This document shows positions 1-6,440 of a DNA stretch of 41,434 bases, one piece after another (position 1 is the stretch's first letter; each line of letters opens with the position of its first letter). The notes below the pieces were generated by a model. It saw only the letters and a program-made list of their open reading frames with translations. It was not told the origin of the DNA and made no database searches. This DNA is from Actinospineispora acaciae DSM 45401 (GTDB lineage Bacteria; Actinomycetota; Actinomycetes; Mycobacteriales; Pseudonocardiaceae). The stretch covers positions 1 through 41,434 of the forward strand of contig NZ_JIAI01000031.1 in the NCBI RefSeq assembly GCF_000620785.1, read 5' to 3'. Position numbers and translations under genes: made by a program.

Positions 1-471
1 GACCGGATGCCGATGCTGGTCCGCTACGCCGCGCGCAAGGTCGGCGACCACGGGCGCGCCGAGGACGTCGTGCAGCGCGCCTTCGAGAAGGTGCTGCGCC
101 GCCAGCGGCAGGACAGCCCGGAGATCAGCAACCTGGACGCCTACCTGCTCACCGCGACCTGCAACGAGGTCAACCGCGAGCTGCGCTCGGTGATCCCGGA
201 CCGGCAGCGGCTGGTCGCCGAGGACGACTCCGGCCACGCCGAGCTGCCCAGCCAGCGCCCGGACGTCTCCGCGCAGGTCGCCGACGCGCTGGCGGTGCGC
301 GCGGCGCTGGCCGAGCTGCCGCCGAGGGAGCGCGAGGCGGTGGTGATGCGGCTGCAGTGGCAGCTCAGCGTCGCGGAGGCCGCCGAGGTCATGCACCTGA
401 GCTCCGGCGCGGTCAAGCGGTACACCGCCGACGGGCTGCGCCGGCTGCGGGAGCGCCTGGCCGCCGCGTAG
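1..471 (+). CDS. Sigma-70 family (ECF-like) RNA polymerase sigma factor, 5' end outside window
   Basis: The frame is open back to the window edge, so the true start may lie upstream; in-frame Met codons occur at 7 and 13. The N-terminal part resembles sigma region 2 (hydrophobic helix, then the acidic RAEDVVQRAFEKVLRR stretch that aligns with the core-binding helix). The C-terminal part is region 4: ELPPREREAVVMRL followed by a helix-turn-helix (LSVAEAAEVMHLSSGAVK) and a basic recognition tail. At about 155 residues it is near the length of an ECF-type factor. No anti-sigma gene follows; the next gene is a transporter on the same strand 81 bp away. Assignment to the sigma-70 family is firm, the subgroup is not. 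Confidence 0.8.
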   Translation, partial: DRMPMLVRYAARKVGDHGRAEDVVQRAFEKVLRRQRQDSPEISNLDAYLLTATCNEVNRELRSVIPDRQRLVAEDDSGHAELPSQRPDVSAQVADALAVRAALAELPPREREAVVMRLQWQLSVAEAAEVMHLSSGAVKRYTADGLRRLRERLAAA

Positions 472-552
472 TGGGCCGTTCGGAGTAGCGCTCCCGGCGG
501 GCGAGCGGCCAGACTCCGTTTCATACTGCATACCGCTGAAGGGGGTACGGCG

Positions 553-1884
553 GTGTCTGACGAGGTGCGGCCCGGCGAGCGCCGGGTGATCAGCAACGTG
601 GTGAAGGGCTCGATCGGCAACCTGATCGAGTGGTACGACTGGTACGCGTACACGGCGTTCAGCGTCTACTTCGCGGCCACCTTCTTCCCGAAGGGCGACA
701 CCACGGCGCAGTGGCTGGACTCGGCGGCCGTGTTCGCCGTCGGGTTCCTGATGCGGCCGCTGGGCGGGTGGCTGCTCGGGCGGTTCGCCGACCGGTTCGG
801 CCGGCGGGCCGCGCTGGTGCTCACCGTGTCGATGATGGCCGGCGGGTCGCTGTTGATCACGGTCACGCCCGGGTACGCCAGCATCGGGGTCGCGGCGCCG
901 GTCATCCTGGTGATCGCGCGGCTGCTGCAGGGGCTCTCGGTCGGCGGGGAGTACGCCACCTCGGCGACCTACCTGTCGGAGGTGGCCTCGACCGGGCGGC
1001 GCGGGTTCTACTCCAGCTTCCAGTACGTCACGCTCACCTCCGGCCAGCTGCTCGCGCTGGGCCTGCAGATCGTGCTGCAGCAGGTGCTCACCAAGGCCGA
1101 GCTGACCGCCTGGGGCTGGCGGATCGCGTTCGCGGTCGGCGCGCTGGCTGCGCTGGCGGTGATGTGGCTGCGGCGCACCATGGACGAGTCGTCCAGCTAC
1201 CGCGCCGAGGAGCGCTCGGACACCGCCGGCCAGCGCGGCCAGCTGCGGGTGCTGCTGCGCTACCCCAAGGAGTGCCTGCTGGTCGCCGGCCTGACCCTGG
1301 GCGGCACGGTGGCGTTCTACACCTACACCACGTACCTGCAGAAGTTCATGCAGAACACCAGCGGCATCGAGACCAGCACCGTCACGCTGATCAACTTCGT
1401 GGCGCTGCTGCTCTTCGTGCTCCTGCAGCCGGTGTACGGGCGGCTCTCCGACCGGATCGGCCGGCGCCCGATGCTGATGTTCTTCGGCATCGCCGGCACG
1501 CTGCTCTCGGTGCCGCTGCTGACCCTGCTCGCGCAGACCCGCAACCCGTTCGGCGCGTTCCTGATCATGATGGCGGCGCTGCTCATCGTCAGCGGCTACA
1601 CCTCGATCAACGCCATCGTGAAGGCCGAGCTGTTCCCCACCAAGATCCGCGCGCTGGGCGTCGGGCTGCCGTACGCGCTCACCGTGGCGATCTTCGGCGG
1701 CACCGCCGAGCTGATCGCGCTCGCGCTCAAGCAGGCCGGCCACGAGTCGGCGTTCTTCTGGTACGTCTCCGGGTGCATCCTGGTCTCGCTGGTCGTCTAC
1801 GTCGCCATGCGGGAGACCTCGAAGGACTCGCCGCTGGAGACCAGCGCGGCCGCCGGCGCGGGGTCAGACGGAGTACGGGGATGA
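553..1884 (+). CDS. MFS transporter, metabolite:H+ symporter (MHS) family, alpha-ketoglutarate/dicarboxylate permease-like
   Basis: A 443-residue inner-membrane protein with the MHS hallmark GNLIEWYDWYAY at residues 23-34, the loop motif GRFADRFGRR after TM2, and RLLQGLSVGGEYATSATYLS in TM4, all very close to KgtP-type permeases. It probably imports an organic acid with protons; 2-oxoglutarate or another dicarboxylate is an inference from similarity. The second loop signature GRLSDRIGRRP confirms two six-helix halves. The GTG start at 553 is chosen because AAGGGGG lies about 8 nt upstream. No regulator gene is adjacent. Confidence 0.88.
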   Translation: MSDEVRPGERRVISNVVKGSIGNLIEWYDWYAYTAFSVYFAATFFPKGDTTAQWLDSAAVFAVGFLMRPLGGWLLGRFADRFGRRAALVLTVSMMAGGSLLITVTPGYASIGVAAPVILVIARLLQGLSVGGEYATSATYLSEVASTGRRGFYSSFQYVTLTSGQLLALGLQIVLQQVLTKAELTAWGWRIAFAVGALAALAVMWLRRTMDESSSYRAEERSDTAGQRGQLRVLLRYPKECLLVAGLTLGGTVAFYTYTTYLQKFMQNTSGIETSTVTLINFVALLLFVLLQPVYGRLSDRIGRRPMLMFFGIAGTLLSVPLLTLLAQTRNPFGAFLIMMAALLIVSGYTSINAIVKAELFPTKIRALGVGLPYALTVAIFGGTAELIALALKQAGHESAFFWYVSGCILVSLVVYVAMRETSKDSPLETSAAAGAGSDGVRG

Positions 1885-1929
1885 TCCGCGGCGGGCGAGG
1901 CGTTATCCTGGTGTGGTTGTACCCAACTA

Positions 1930-2317
1930 GGGGGTGAACGGTTTCGACTGCGGACGTTGATCAAGGGGAAGCGTGTCGAGGAAGGCGACGATGAGCTCGT
2001 TAACCACGCGTCGCACAACAATTAAGCGCCACCGATAAGGTGAACGCCGGCTCTCAGCGCAACTTCGCCCTCGCGGCCTGAGTTAGCACTGCGAGCCTGT
2101 CGGTCCGGGTAGTCCCCGCCCCGGTGTCCGGCATCAGCTAGGGGAATTACCGCTCGGCCCGGTCGCGGGGTCGGGTGGGACACCAAACAGCGACTGGGAT
2201 CGTCACACCGGCTGGTTCGCGTGACCGGTGGATCCGAGTAGAGGCACAGCGGACTGCGCACGGAGAAGCCCTTGTGAAGCGCCGGAGGACCCGGGTTCGA
2301 TTCCCGGCACCTCCACC
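1930..2317 (+). ncRNA. ssrA: Transfer-messenger RNA (tmRNA)
   Basis: The 5' end GGGGGTGAACGGTTTCGACT is the classic one-piece tmRNA start, and the 3' end carries a T-arm (GGGTTCGATTCCC) and acceptor CACCTCC followed by ACC. The 5' GGGGGTG pairs with CACCTCC to give a 7-bp acceptor stem with a G-U at the third pair, the alanine identity element. An internal tag reading frame ends in the codons for FALAA and a TGA stop. The RNA rescues stalled ribosomes together with SmpB. The terminal A of CCA is not encoded (the sequence reads ACCC). The 5' boundary follows from the stem pairing and is good to about one base. Confidence 0.96.
2043..2081 (+). other. tmRNA tag-peptide reading frame
   Basis: Reading back from the TGA at 2079-2081 gives the tag NAGSQRNFALAA, which aligns with actinobacterial tags of the same length ending in ALAA, the degron recognised by ClpXP. 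The exact resume codon is inferred from the length of related tags; an upstream codon could belong to it. Confidence 0.75.
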
Positions 2318-2451
2318 CTTGGCCGCCCCGTGCCCGCGGATAGCGCGGGCCGGGGCGGGTTTCGGATTATGTTGGGGGGCCGAGCCCCCCACGCCCCCCA
2401 CGGTGCGAGCTCCTCTCGACACGGCGTGGTTGCGTTTGGCTTTGACCAGCG
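2318..2451 (+). repeat. RNA-gene-associated 3' element, copy A (downstream of tmRNA)
   Basis: Begins directly after the tmRNA 3' end. It contains a long hairpin at 2323-2358, a second hairpin at 2373-2391 (TGGGGGGC, loop CGA, GCCCCCCA), a further CCCCCCA at 2394-2400 that could pair alternatively with the G-run, and a block from about 2394 to 2451 that is nearly identical to the block after tRNA-Ala at 21626-21756. Stems differ between the copies by paired substitutions. No protein-coding signal was seen. From 2452 to 2571 nothing recognisable is present. Confidence 0.8.
2323..2358 (+). terminator. Probable tmRNA terminator hairpin
   Basis: CCGCCCCG, a bulged T, then GCCCGCG form a 15-bp stem with CGCGGGCCGGGGCGG around the loop GATAG. 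No U-tract follows, as is common for terminators in GC-rich actinobacteria. It lies 6 nt after the tmRNA end, so it may equally define the substrate for 3' trimming. Confidence 0.6.
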
Positions 2452-2571
2452 GTGGTTCGGCTCGTCAGCTTGGCGGGTAGCGACGGTCGGCGGTGCACAT
2501 CACGGCAGCCGGCATGATCGGTCGGCGCAATCCGGTCCGCTTTGCATCTACGTCGCCGCATGCGCGGATTG

Positions 2572-3492
2572 TTACTTGTTTGCGGAACTGGTGAGGTGGG
2601 TGGCTTCGTGGAGGGCGGTGGCCAGGGTGAGGAGGATGTCCAGGTCGGGGATGGCGGAGGTGGGGGTTCGGGTGGTGGTGGGGGCTAGGTGGAGTTGGCC
2701 GTTGTGGATGGTGAGGGCGGTCAGGTCGCGCCAGGGGAGGGTGTGGGGGCCGTGGTGGATGCCGTGCAGGTCGATGGCTAGGGGGCCGAAGGTCAGGCGG
2801 TGGCCGGTGTGGAGGGCGGACGCGGCGTGGGGGAGTTGGAGTGAGGTGATTGCGCGGGCGATCTGTTCGCCCAGGACCCAGACCTCGGGGCCGGTGGTGG
2901 AGGTGCCGGTCAGGGTGAGGTGGGTGCCGTCGTCCCGGGTGAGGCGGTAGGTGTAGGTGGTGGCGGTTGTGCGGGGGTCGCGGGTGATGTGGCGGGTTAG
3001 GCGGGTGTGGCGCCAGGGGAACACGATGAGGCCGCCGGTGGCGTCGTCTTGCTGGATGAGGCCGAGGGCGAACACCCAGGTGGGCGGGGTGCGGATGGGT
3101 TGGCCGCGCAGGCGGGCGCGGAGGGCGGCGAGCAGCGGCGGGCGGTGGTTCGGGGTTGGGGGGTGGTCGCCGAAGGTGGCTCGGTGAGCGCCCAGGGCAG
3201 CCCCGGCGGCGAGGTTGCGGACCTCGGGAGGAACCTGGTGGGTGCGGGGGCCTCGGCGGGTGACGTCTAGCAGCGCCTGCCAGCGGTGGGTGTCCTCGGG
3301 GGCGGAGTGGGCGGCCAGTTGTTGCATCGCGTAGATGTCGCCGGCCCACGCCGCGCGCTCCCACCACGCGAGCGCCTCCGGCCTGGTCGACCACCGCTGG
3401 TGCAGCCGGTAGCCGAGCCGCGACATGGCCCGCACCTCGCCGGCCTCGGCTCGCCGGCGCAGCCGGGCGTCCTCGACCGGCGGGGTGGTCAT
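2572..3492 (-). CDS. Sel1-repeat protein with DUF6585-like C-terminal domain
   Basis: A 306-residue, apparently cytosolic protein. Residues about 8-60 match Sel1/TPR-like helical repeats (AEAGEVRAMSRLGYRL, then AWWERAAWAGDIYAMQQLA). The C-terminal half, rich in Thr and His (TYTYRLTRDDG, then a TLPWRDLTALTI stretch), resembles DUF6585, a PH-like fold of unknown role. The ATG at 3492 is preceded by GGGAGGAACG, a strong ribosome binding site; a longer frame opening at 3549 lacks one. Codon and residue make-up (Thr, His, Pro rich) differs from neighbours, possibly reflecting recent acquisition. Function unknown; Sel1 repeats usually mediate protein contacts. Confidence 0.65.
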   Translation of the reverse strand: MTTPPVEDARLRRRAEAGEVRAMSRLGYRLHQRWSTRPEALAWWERAAWAGDIYAMQQLAAHSAPEDTHRWQALLDVTRRGPRTHQVPPEVRNLAAGAALGAHRATFGDHPPTPNHRPPLLAALRARLRGQPIRTPPTWVFALGLIQQDDATGGLIVFPWRHTRLTRHITRDPRTTATTYTYRLTRDDGTHLTLTGTSTTGPEVWVLGEQIARAITSLQLPHAASALHTGHRLTFGPLAIDLHGIHHGPHTLPWRDLTALTIHNGQLHLAPTTTRTPTSAIPDLDILLTLATALHEATHLTSSANK

Positions 3493-3564
3493 CGTTCCTC
3501 CCGATGAAGTGGGGCACGTGTCCGCCGCGTCGGCCACCGGGGCGGACACGTGCCTGTTCGGCGG

Positions 3565-3792
3565 TCAGCGCGAGCCGTGCTCGGAGCTTCGGATGTCGGT
3601 GCCCATCACCCATCCGCCGCCGCCCCCGCCGCTGGGCTGGTTGCAGGTCGCGCTGCCGTAGTCCGGTTGGTAGCCGTTGTCGGAGGGCCGGTAGCAGGGG
3701 TCGTAGCCCTGCGCGAGCACGTCCGGGGGGCCGGCCATGAGACCCAGCCCGATTGCGAGTGCCACCGCGAGCATCGGTGCTGTCATCGTCAT
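3565..3792 (-). CDS. Small secreted protein, glycine-rich
   Basis: A 75-residue protein with an N-terminal signal peptide (hydrophobic APMLAVALAIGLGLMAG, likely cleaved after VLA at about residue 27). The mature part of about 48 residues is rich in Tyr, Pro and Gly, with Cys residues in DPCYRPS and ATCNQPS that could form one disulfide, then a run of six glycines. The start is supported by AGGGAAG 6-7 nt upstream of ATG 3792. It lies between two other minus-strand genes of which one is also a tiny secreted protein. No known family recognised. Confidence 0.6.
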   Translation of the reverse strand: MTMTAPMLAVALAIGLGLMAGPPDVLAQGYDPCYRPSDNGYQPDYGSATCNQPSGGGGGGWVMGTDIRSSEHGSR

Positions 3793-3804
3793 TTCACGCT
3801 TCCC

Positions 3805-4071
3805 TCAGTCGGTGGGGGACGAGCCGGGGCGCTTTCCGGGGATGTATGGGGTCTTGTCGCCGCAGGAGCTGCCGTCGCTGCCGCAGCCGTCGTCCGACCC
3901 GTTGCCGGTGTCGCCCTTGCCGGGGCCGCACGGGGTGCCGTCGGCCCCGCAGCCTTGGGCGCTCGCCGGTGCCTGGTGGGTGGTCGGGGCGGCGGCCAGC
4001 GCGGTGCCGCCGGAGACGGCCAGGCCGGCCCCCACCAGGACGGCGGCCATCGTGACTGAGCGGAAGGGCAT
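3805..4071 (-). CDS. Small secreted protein, Cys/Gly/Asp-rich
   Basis: An 88-residue protein with a signal peptide (SVTMAAVLVGAGLAVSGGTALA, probable AXA cleavage near residue 27). The mature part has four cysteines in two alternating patterns (QGCGADGTPCGPG and DDGCGSDGSSCGD), a low-complexity acidic/Gly stretch, and a basic/Pro tail. AGGAGA lies 7 nt before the ATG. It is 12 bp upstream of the previous small gene on the same strand, so the two are probably co-transcribed. Product unknown; extracellular or cell-wall location is inferred from the signal peptide. Confidence 0.6.
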   Translation of the reverse strand: MPFRSVTMAAVLVGAGLAVSGGTALAAAPTTHQAPASAQGCGADGTPCGPGKGDTGNGSDDGCGSDGSSCGDKTPYIPGKRPGSSPTD

Positions 4072-4188
4072 GCGTCGGTCTCCTCGTTGGTCTCGGGTGC
4101 CGGCGGGTGCCGGCGCCGTGATCGAGACCTTTCCCGACCCGGGACGGGAACGTTCCCCGTTGCGGTCGGGCGAGGATGTCCGGTCGGG

Positions 4189-5247
4189 CTAGCGGTGTGC
4201 GCCTCGGGCGATGGTGGGCCACAAGGCGTCGGCTCCGGTGTCGGCGAGGGTGGCGCCCAGGCGGGTGCTCCAGGTTCGTTCGCCGCCGTACTCCTCGCGC
4301 CAGGACCAGAGCCGCCTGGTGAGCTGGCCCAGCTCGTATTCGCTGGTCATGCCCATGGCGCCGGTGGCCTGGTGGGCGGCGGCCGCGATCAGGCCGGCGG
4401 CTTCGGAGGCGACGGTCTTGGCGGCGGCCACGTCTACGAACTCCGGCTCGCCGGTCGCGGCGTTGAAGGCGGCGGCGCGTGCCGCCATGGCGGCCGCCTC
4501 GGCCTGTTCGGCCAGCCGCACCAGGTGCGCCGCGACCGCCTGGAAACGGGCCACCGGGCGGCCGAACTGCTCGCGGCGGTTGGTGTAGGCGACGGTGATG
4601 TCCAGGACGCGGCGGCCGGCGCCGGCGATCAGCGCGGACCGGGACAGCGCGCCGCGCAGCTCCAGCGCCGGGGCGTCGACGCCGTCCGGGGCCGGCGCCC
4701 GCTCGACCTCGGTGTCGTCCAGGCGCACGGTGTCTCGCGGTTCGCCGGCCAGGTTGGCGCCGGGCTGGATGCGGGCGTGGGCCGGGTCGACGGACACCAC
4801 GTGCAGGCCGTCGGGGGCGTCGGCGAGCAGCACGATCCGGGTGGCCGACCGCGCCCACGGCACCCTTCGTACCTCGCCGGACGCGCGCCAGGCTCGGCCG
4901 TCCGCGCGCAGCGTGACCTGGCCGTGCGCGGTGGTCAGCGGGCCGCCGCCGGTCGGGATCGGGAGCCCGGCGCGCGCCAGCAGCCAGCCGGCGAGCAGCC
5001 CGGTCTCGGCCACCGGCACCGGCGCCGCGTACCGCCCTGCCTGTTCGAGCACGGCGCACGCGTCGGCCACCGAGCCGCCGACCCCGCCGGCCTGCTCGGG
5101 CACCGACACCCACGGGAACCCGCCCTCGGCCAGCGCGGCCCACAGCTCCGGCGCCCATCCCGTCCGCTCGGCGGCCGCCACCACGTCCCGGCCGCAGCGG
5201 TCGGCCAGCAGCTCGCCGACGGCGGACGACAGCAGCTCGTCGGTCAT
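4189..5247 (-). CDS. Acyl-CoA dehydrogenase, second subunit of a pair
   Basis: A 352-residue flavoprotein-fold protein. The N-terminus (LLADRCGRDVVAAAERTGWAPELWAALAEGGFPWVSVPEQAGG) is the alpha-helical ACAD domain, the middle is the beta domain, and the C-terminal helices contain NRREQFGRPVARFQAVAAHLVRLA and the ATGAMGMTSEYELGQL stretch. The usual catalytic-Glu segment near the C-terminus (YEGT in MCAD) is replaced by REEYGGERTW. ATG 5247 overlaps the TGA of the upstream dehydrogenase by four bases (ATGA), which implies translational coupling. Paired ACAD genes of this type in actinobacteria often form alpha2-beta2 enzymes acting on branched or cyclic acyl-CoAs; substrate here is unknown. Confidence 0.85.
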   Translation of the reverse strand: MTDELLSSAVGELLADRCGRDVVAAAERTGWAPELWAALAEGGFPWVSVPEQAGGVGGSVADACAVLEQAGRYAAPVPVAETGLLAGWLLARAGLPIPTGGGPLTTAHGQVTLRADGRAWRASGEVRRVPWARSATRIVLLADAPDGLHVVSVDPAHARIQPGANLAGEPRDTVRLDDTEVERAPAPDGVDAPALELRGALSRSALIAGAGRRVLDITVAYTNRREQFGRPVARFQAVAAHLVRLAEQAEAAAMAARAAAFNAATGEPEFVDVAAAKTVASEAAGLIAAAAHQATGAMGMTSEYELGQLTRRLWSWREEYGGERTWSTRLGATLADTGADALWPTIARGAHR

Positions 5248-6374
5248 CTCGCCAGCCCCCTCGCCGCGATGCCGCGCAGCACTTCGGTGGTGCCGCCGCG
5301 CAGGGTGAACGACGGTGCCGTCAGCACGGCCCGCGCCAGCAGCTTGTCGAACATCCCCGGCCCTGACGGGTCGAGCTCGCGGCCCGCGACCCGCCGCAGC
5401 GACTCCACCACCTCCTGCTCGTACACCGTGCCGATGTCCTTGACCAGCGCGGCCTGCACCGCCGGCGCCGCGCCGCGCTCCAGCGACCTGGCCACCGCGA
5501 GCGAAAGCTGCCGGATCGTCCACAGCTTGGCCGCCGCCCGCCCGACCGCCGCCCGCTGCTCGTCGTCGAACGAACCGCCGTGCTCGGCCACGAAGTGCTT
5601 GAGCGGCCCGAACGCGGACAGGTACCGGTCCGGGCCGGCGCGCTCGTAGGCCAGCTCGGAGGTGACCTGCCGCCAGCCCGACCCGATCTCGCCGAGCACC
5701 CGCTGGTCCGGCACGAACACGTCGTCGAACACCACCTCGTTGAAGTGGTGCGTGCCGTCCAGGAACGGGATCGGCGAGACCGTCAGCCCTTCCGCGCGCA
5801 GGTCCACGATCAGTTGGGACAGCCCCTGGTGCCGGTCCTCGGCGGGCGAGGTGCGGCAGAGCACCACGAAGAAGTGGTTCAGGTGCGCGCCGCTGGTCCA
5901 GATCTTGGTCCCGTTGAGCAGCCAGCCGCCGTCCACCTTGGTCGCCGCCGTCCGCACCGACGCCAGGTCGGAGCCCGCGTCCGGCTCGCTCATGCCCAGC
6001 GAGAACCAGCACTCGCCGGCCGCGATGCGGGGCAGGAACCAGCGCTTCTGCTCCTCGGTGCCGAAGGCGAGCATGGTCGGGGCGGTCTGCCGCTCGGCCA
6101 CCCAGTGCGCGGCGATCGGGGCGCCCGCGGCCAGCAGCTCCTCGACCACCACGAACCGCCGCACCGGGCTCGCGCCCGCACCGCCGTACTCCCGGGGGAT
6201 CGTCATGCCCACCCAGCCGCGCGCGGCCAGCTTCCGGGAGAACTCCGGATCGTGCCGGCTGCCGAGCCCGAGCCCCGGCTCGAACCCCTCGGGCAGCGTC
6301 TCCGCCAGAAAGCCGCGCACCTCCGCCCGCAGCCGCTCCTCGTCCTCCGACAACGCCGTCGGTGTAAAGATCAT
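5244..6374 (-). CDS. Acyl-CoA dehydrogenase, first subunit of a pair
   Basis: A 376-residue acyl-CoA dehydrogenase. It has the N-terminal helical domain (GFEPGLGLGSRHDPEFSRKL), the FAD/substrate loop FSLGMSEPDAGSDLASVRT at about 136-155, the NGTKIWTSGAHLNHFFVV beta segment, and the C-terminal LRGGTTEVLRGIAARGL. The residue aligned with the MCAD catalytic Glu376 is Gly (RGGT), so the base, if any, would be elsewhere, as in several paired actinobacterial enzymes. ATG 6374 follows GGGGGTAG. It starts about 60 bp after the end of the crotonase gene, across a 20-bp perfect inverted repeat, and overlaps the next dehydrogenase by ATGA. Confidence 0.92.
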   Translation of the reverse strand: MIFTPTALSEDEERLRAEVRGFLAETLPEGFEPGLGLGSRHDPEFSRKLAARGWVGMTIPREYGGAGASPVRRFVVVEELLAAGAPIAAHWVAERQTAPTMLAFGTEEQKRWFLPRIAAGECWFSLGMSEPDAGSDLASVRTAATKVDGGWLLNGTKIWTSGAHLNHFFVVLCRTSPAEDRHQGLSQLIVDLRAEGLTVSPIPFLDGTHHFNEVVFDDVFVPDQRVLGEIGSGWRQVTSELAYERAGPDRYLSAFGPLKHFVAEHGGSFDDEQRAAVGRAAAKLWTIRQLSLAVARSLERGAAPAVQAALVKDIGTVYEQEVVESLRRVAGRELDPSGPGMFDKLLARAVLTAPSFTLRGGTTEVLRGIAARGLAR

Positions 6375-6385
6375 GAGCTACCCCC

Positions 6386-6394
6386 TGTGGATAA
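6386..6394 (-). other. Isolated DnaA-box consensus
   Basis: Minus strand reads TTATCCACA, an exact match to the DnaA box TTATNCACA. Only one copy was noticed and no dnaA, dnaN or AT-rich unwinding region is nearby, so origin function is not implied. Confidence 0.3.
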
Positions 6395-6440
6395 CCCGTG
6401 AGTGGCTAGGGCCGCTATGACGGCCCTAGCCACTCACGGG
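6395..6440. terminator. 20-bp perfect inverted repeat between crotonase and dehydrogenase genes
   Basis: The arm 6395-6414 (CCCGTGAGTGGCTAGGGCCG) is perfectly complementary to 6421-6440, separated by the six-base loop CTATGA. The crotonase stop codon (6434-6436 on the minus strand) lies inside one arm. It could attenuate or terminate transcription between the two halves of the operon, protect the mRNA end, or be a copy of a dispersed palindromic repeat. Confidence 0.75.

Noticed and set aside
2318..2571. Integrated genomic island with attachment site at the tmRNA 3' end
   Set aside because: No integrase gene and no direct repeat of the tmRNA 3' end were found in the window; the similarity at 21.6 kb starts after, not within, the RNA genes.
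6386..6440. Replication origin
   Set aside because: A single DnaA box and a palindrome without dnaA/dnaN, further boxes or an AT-rich stretch do not make an origin.
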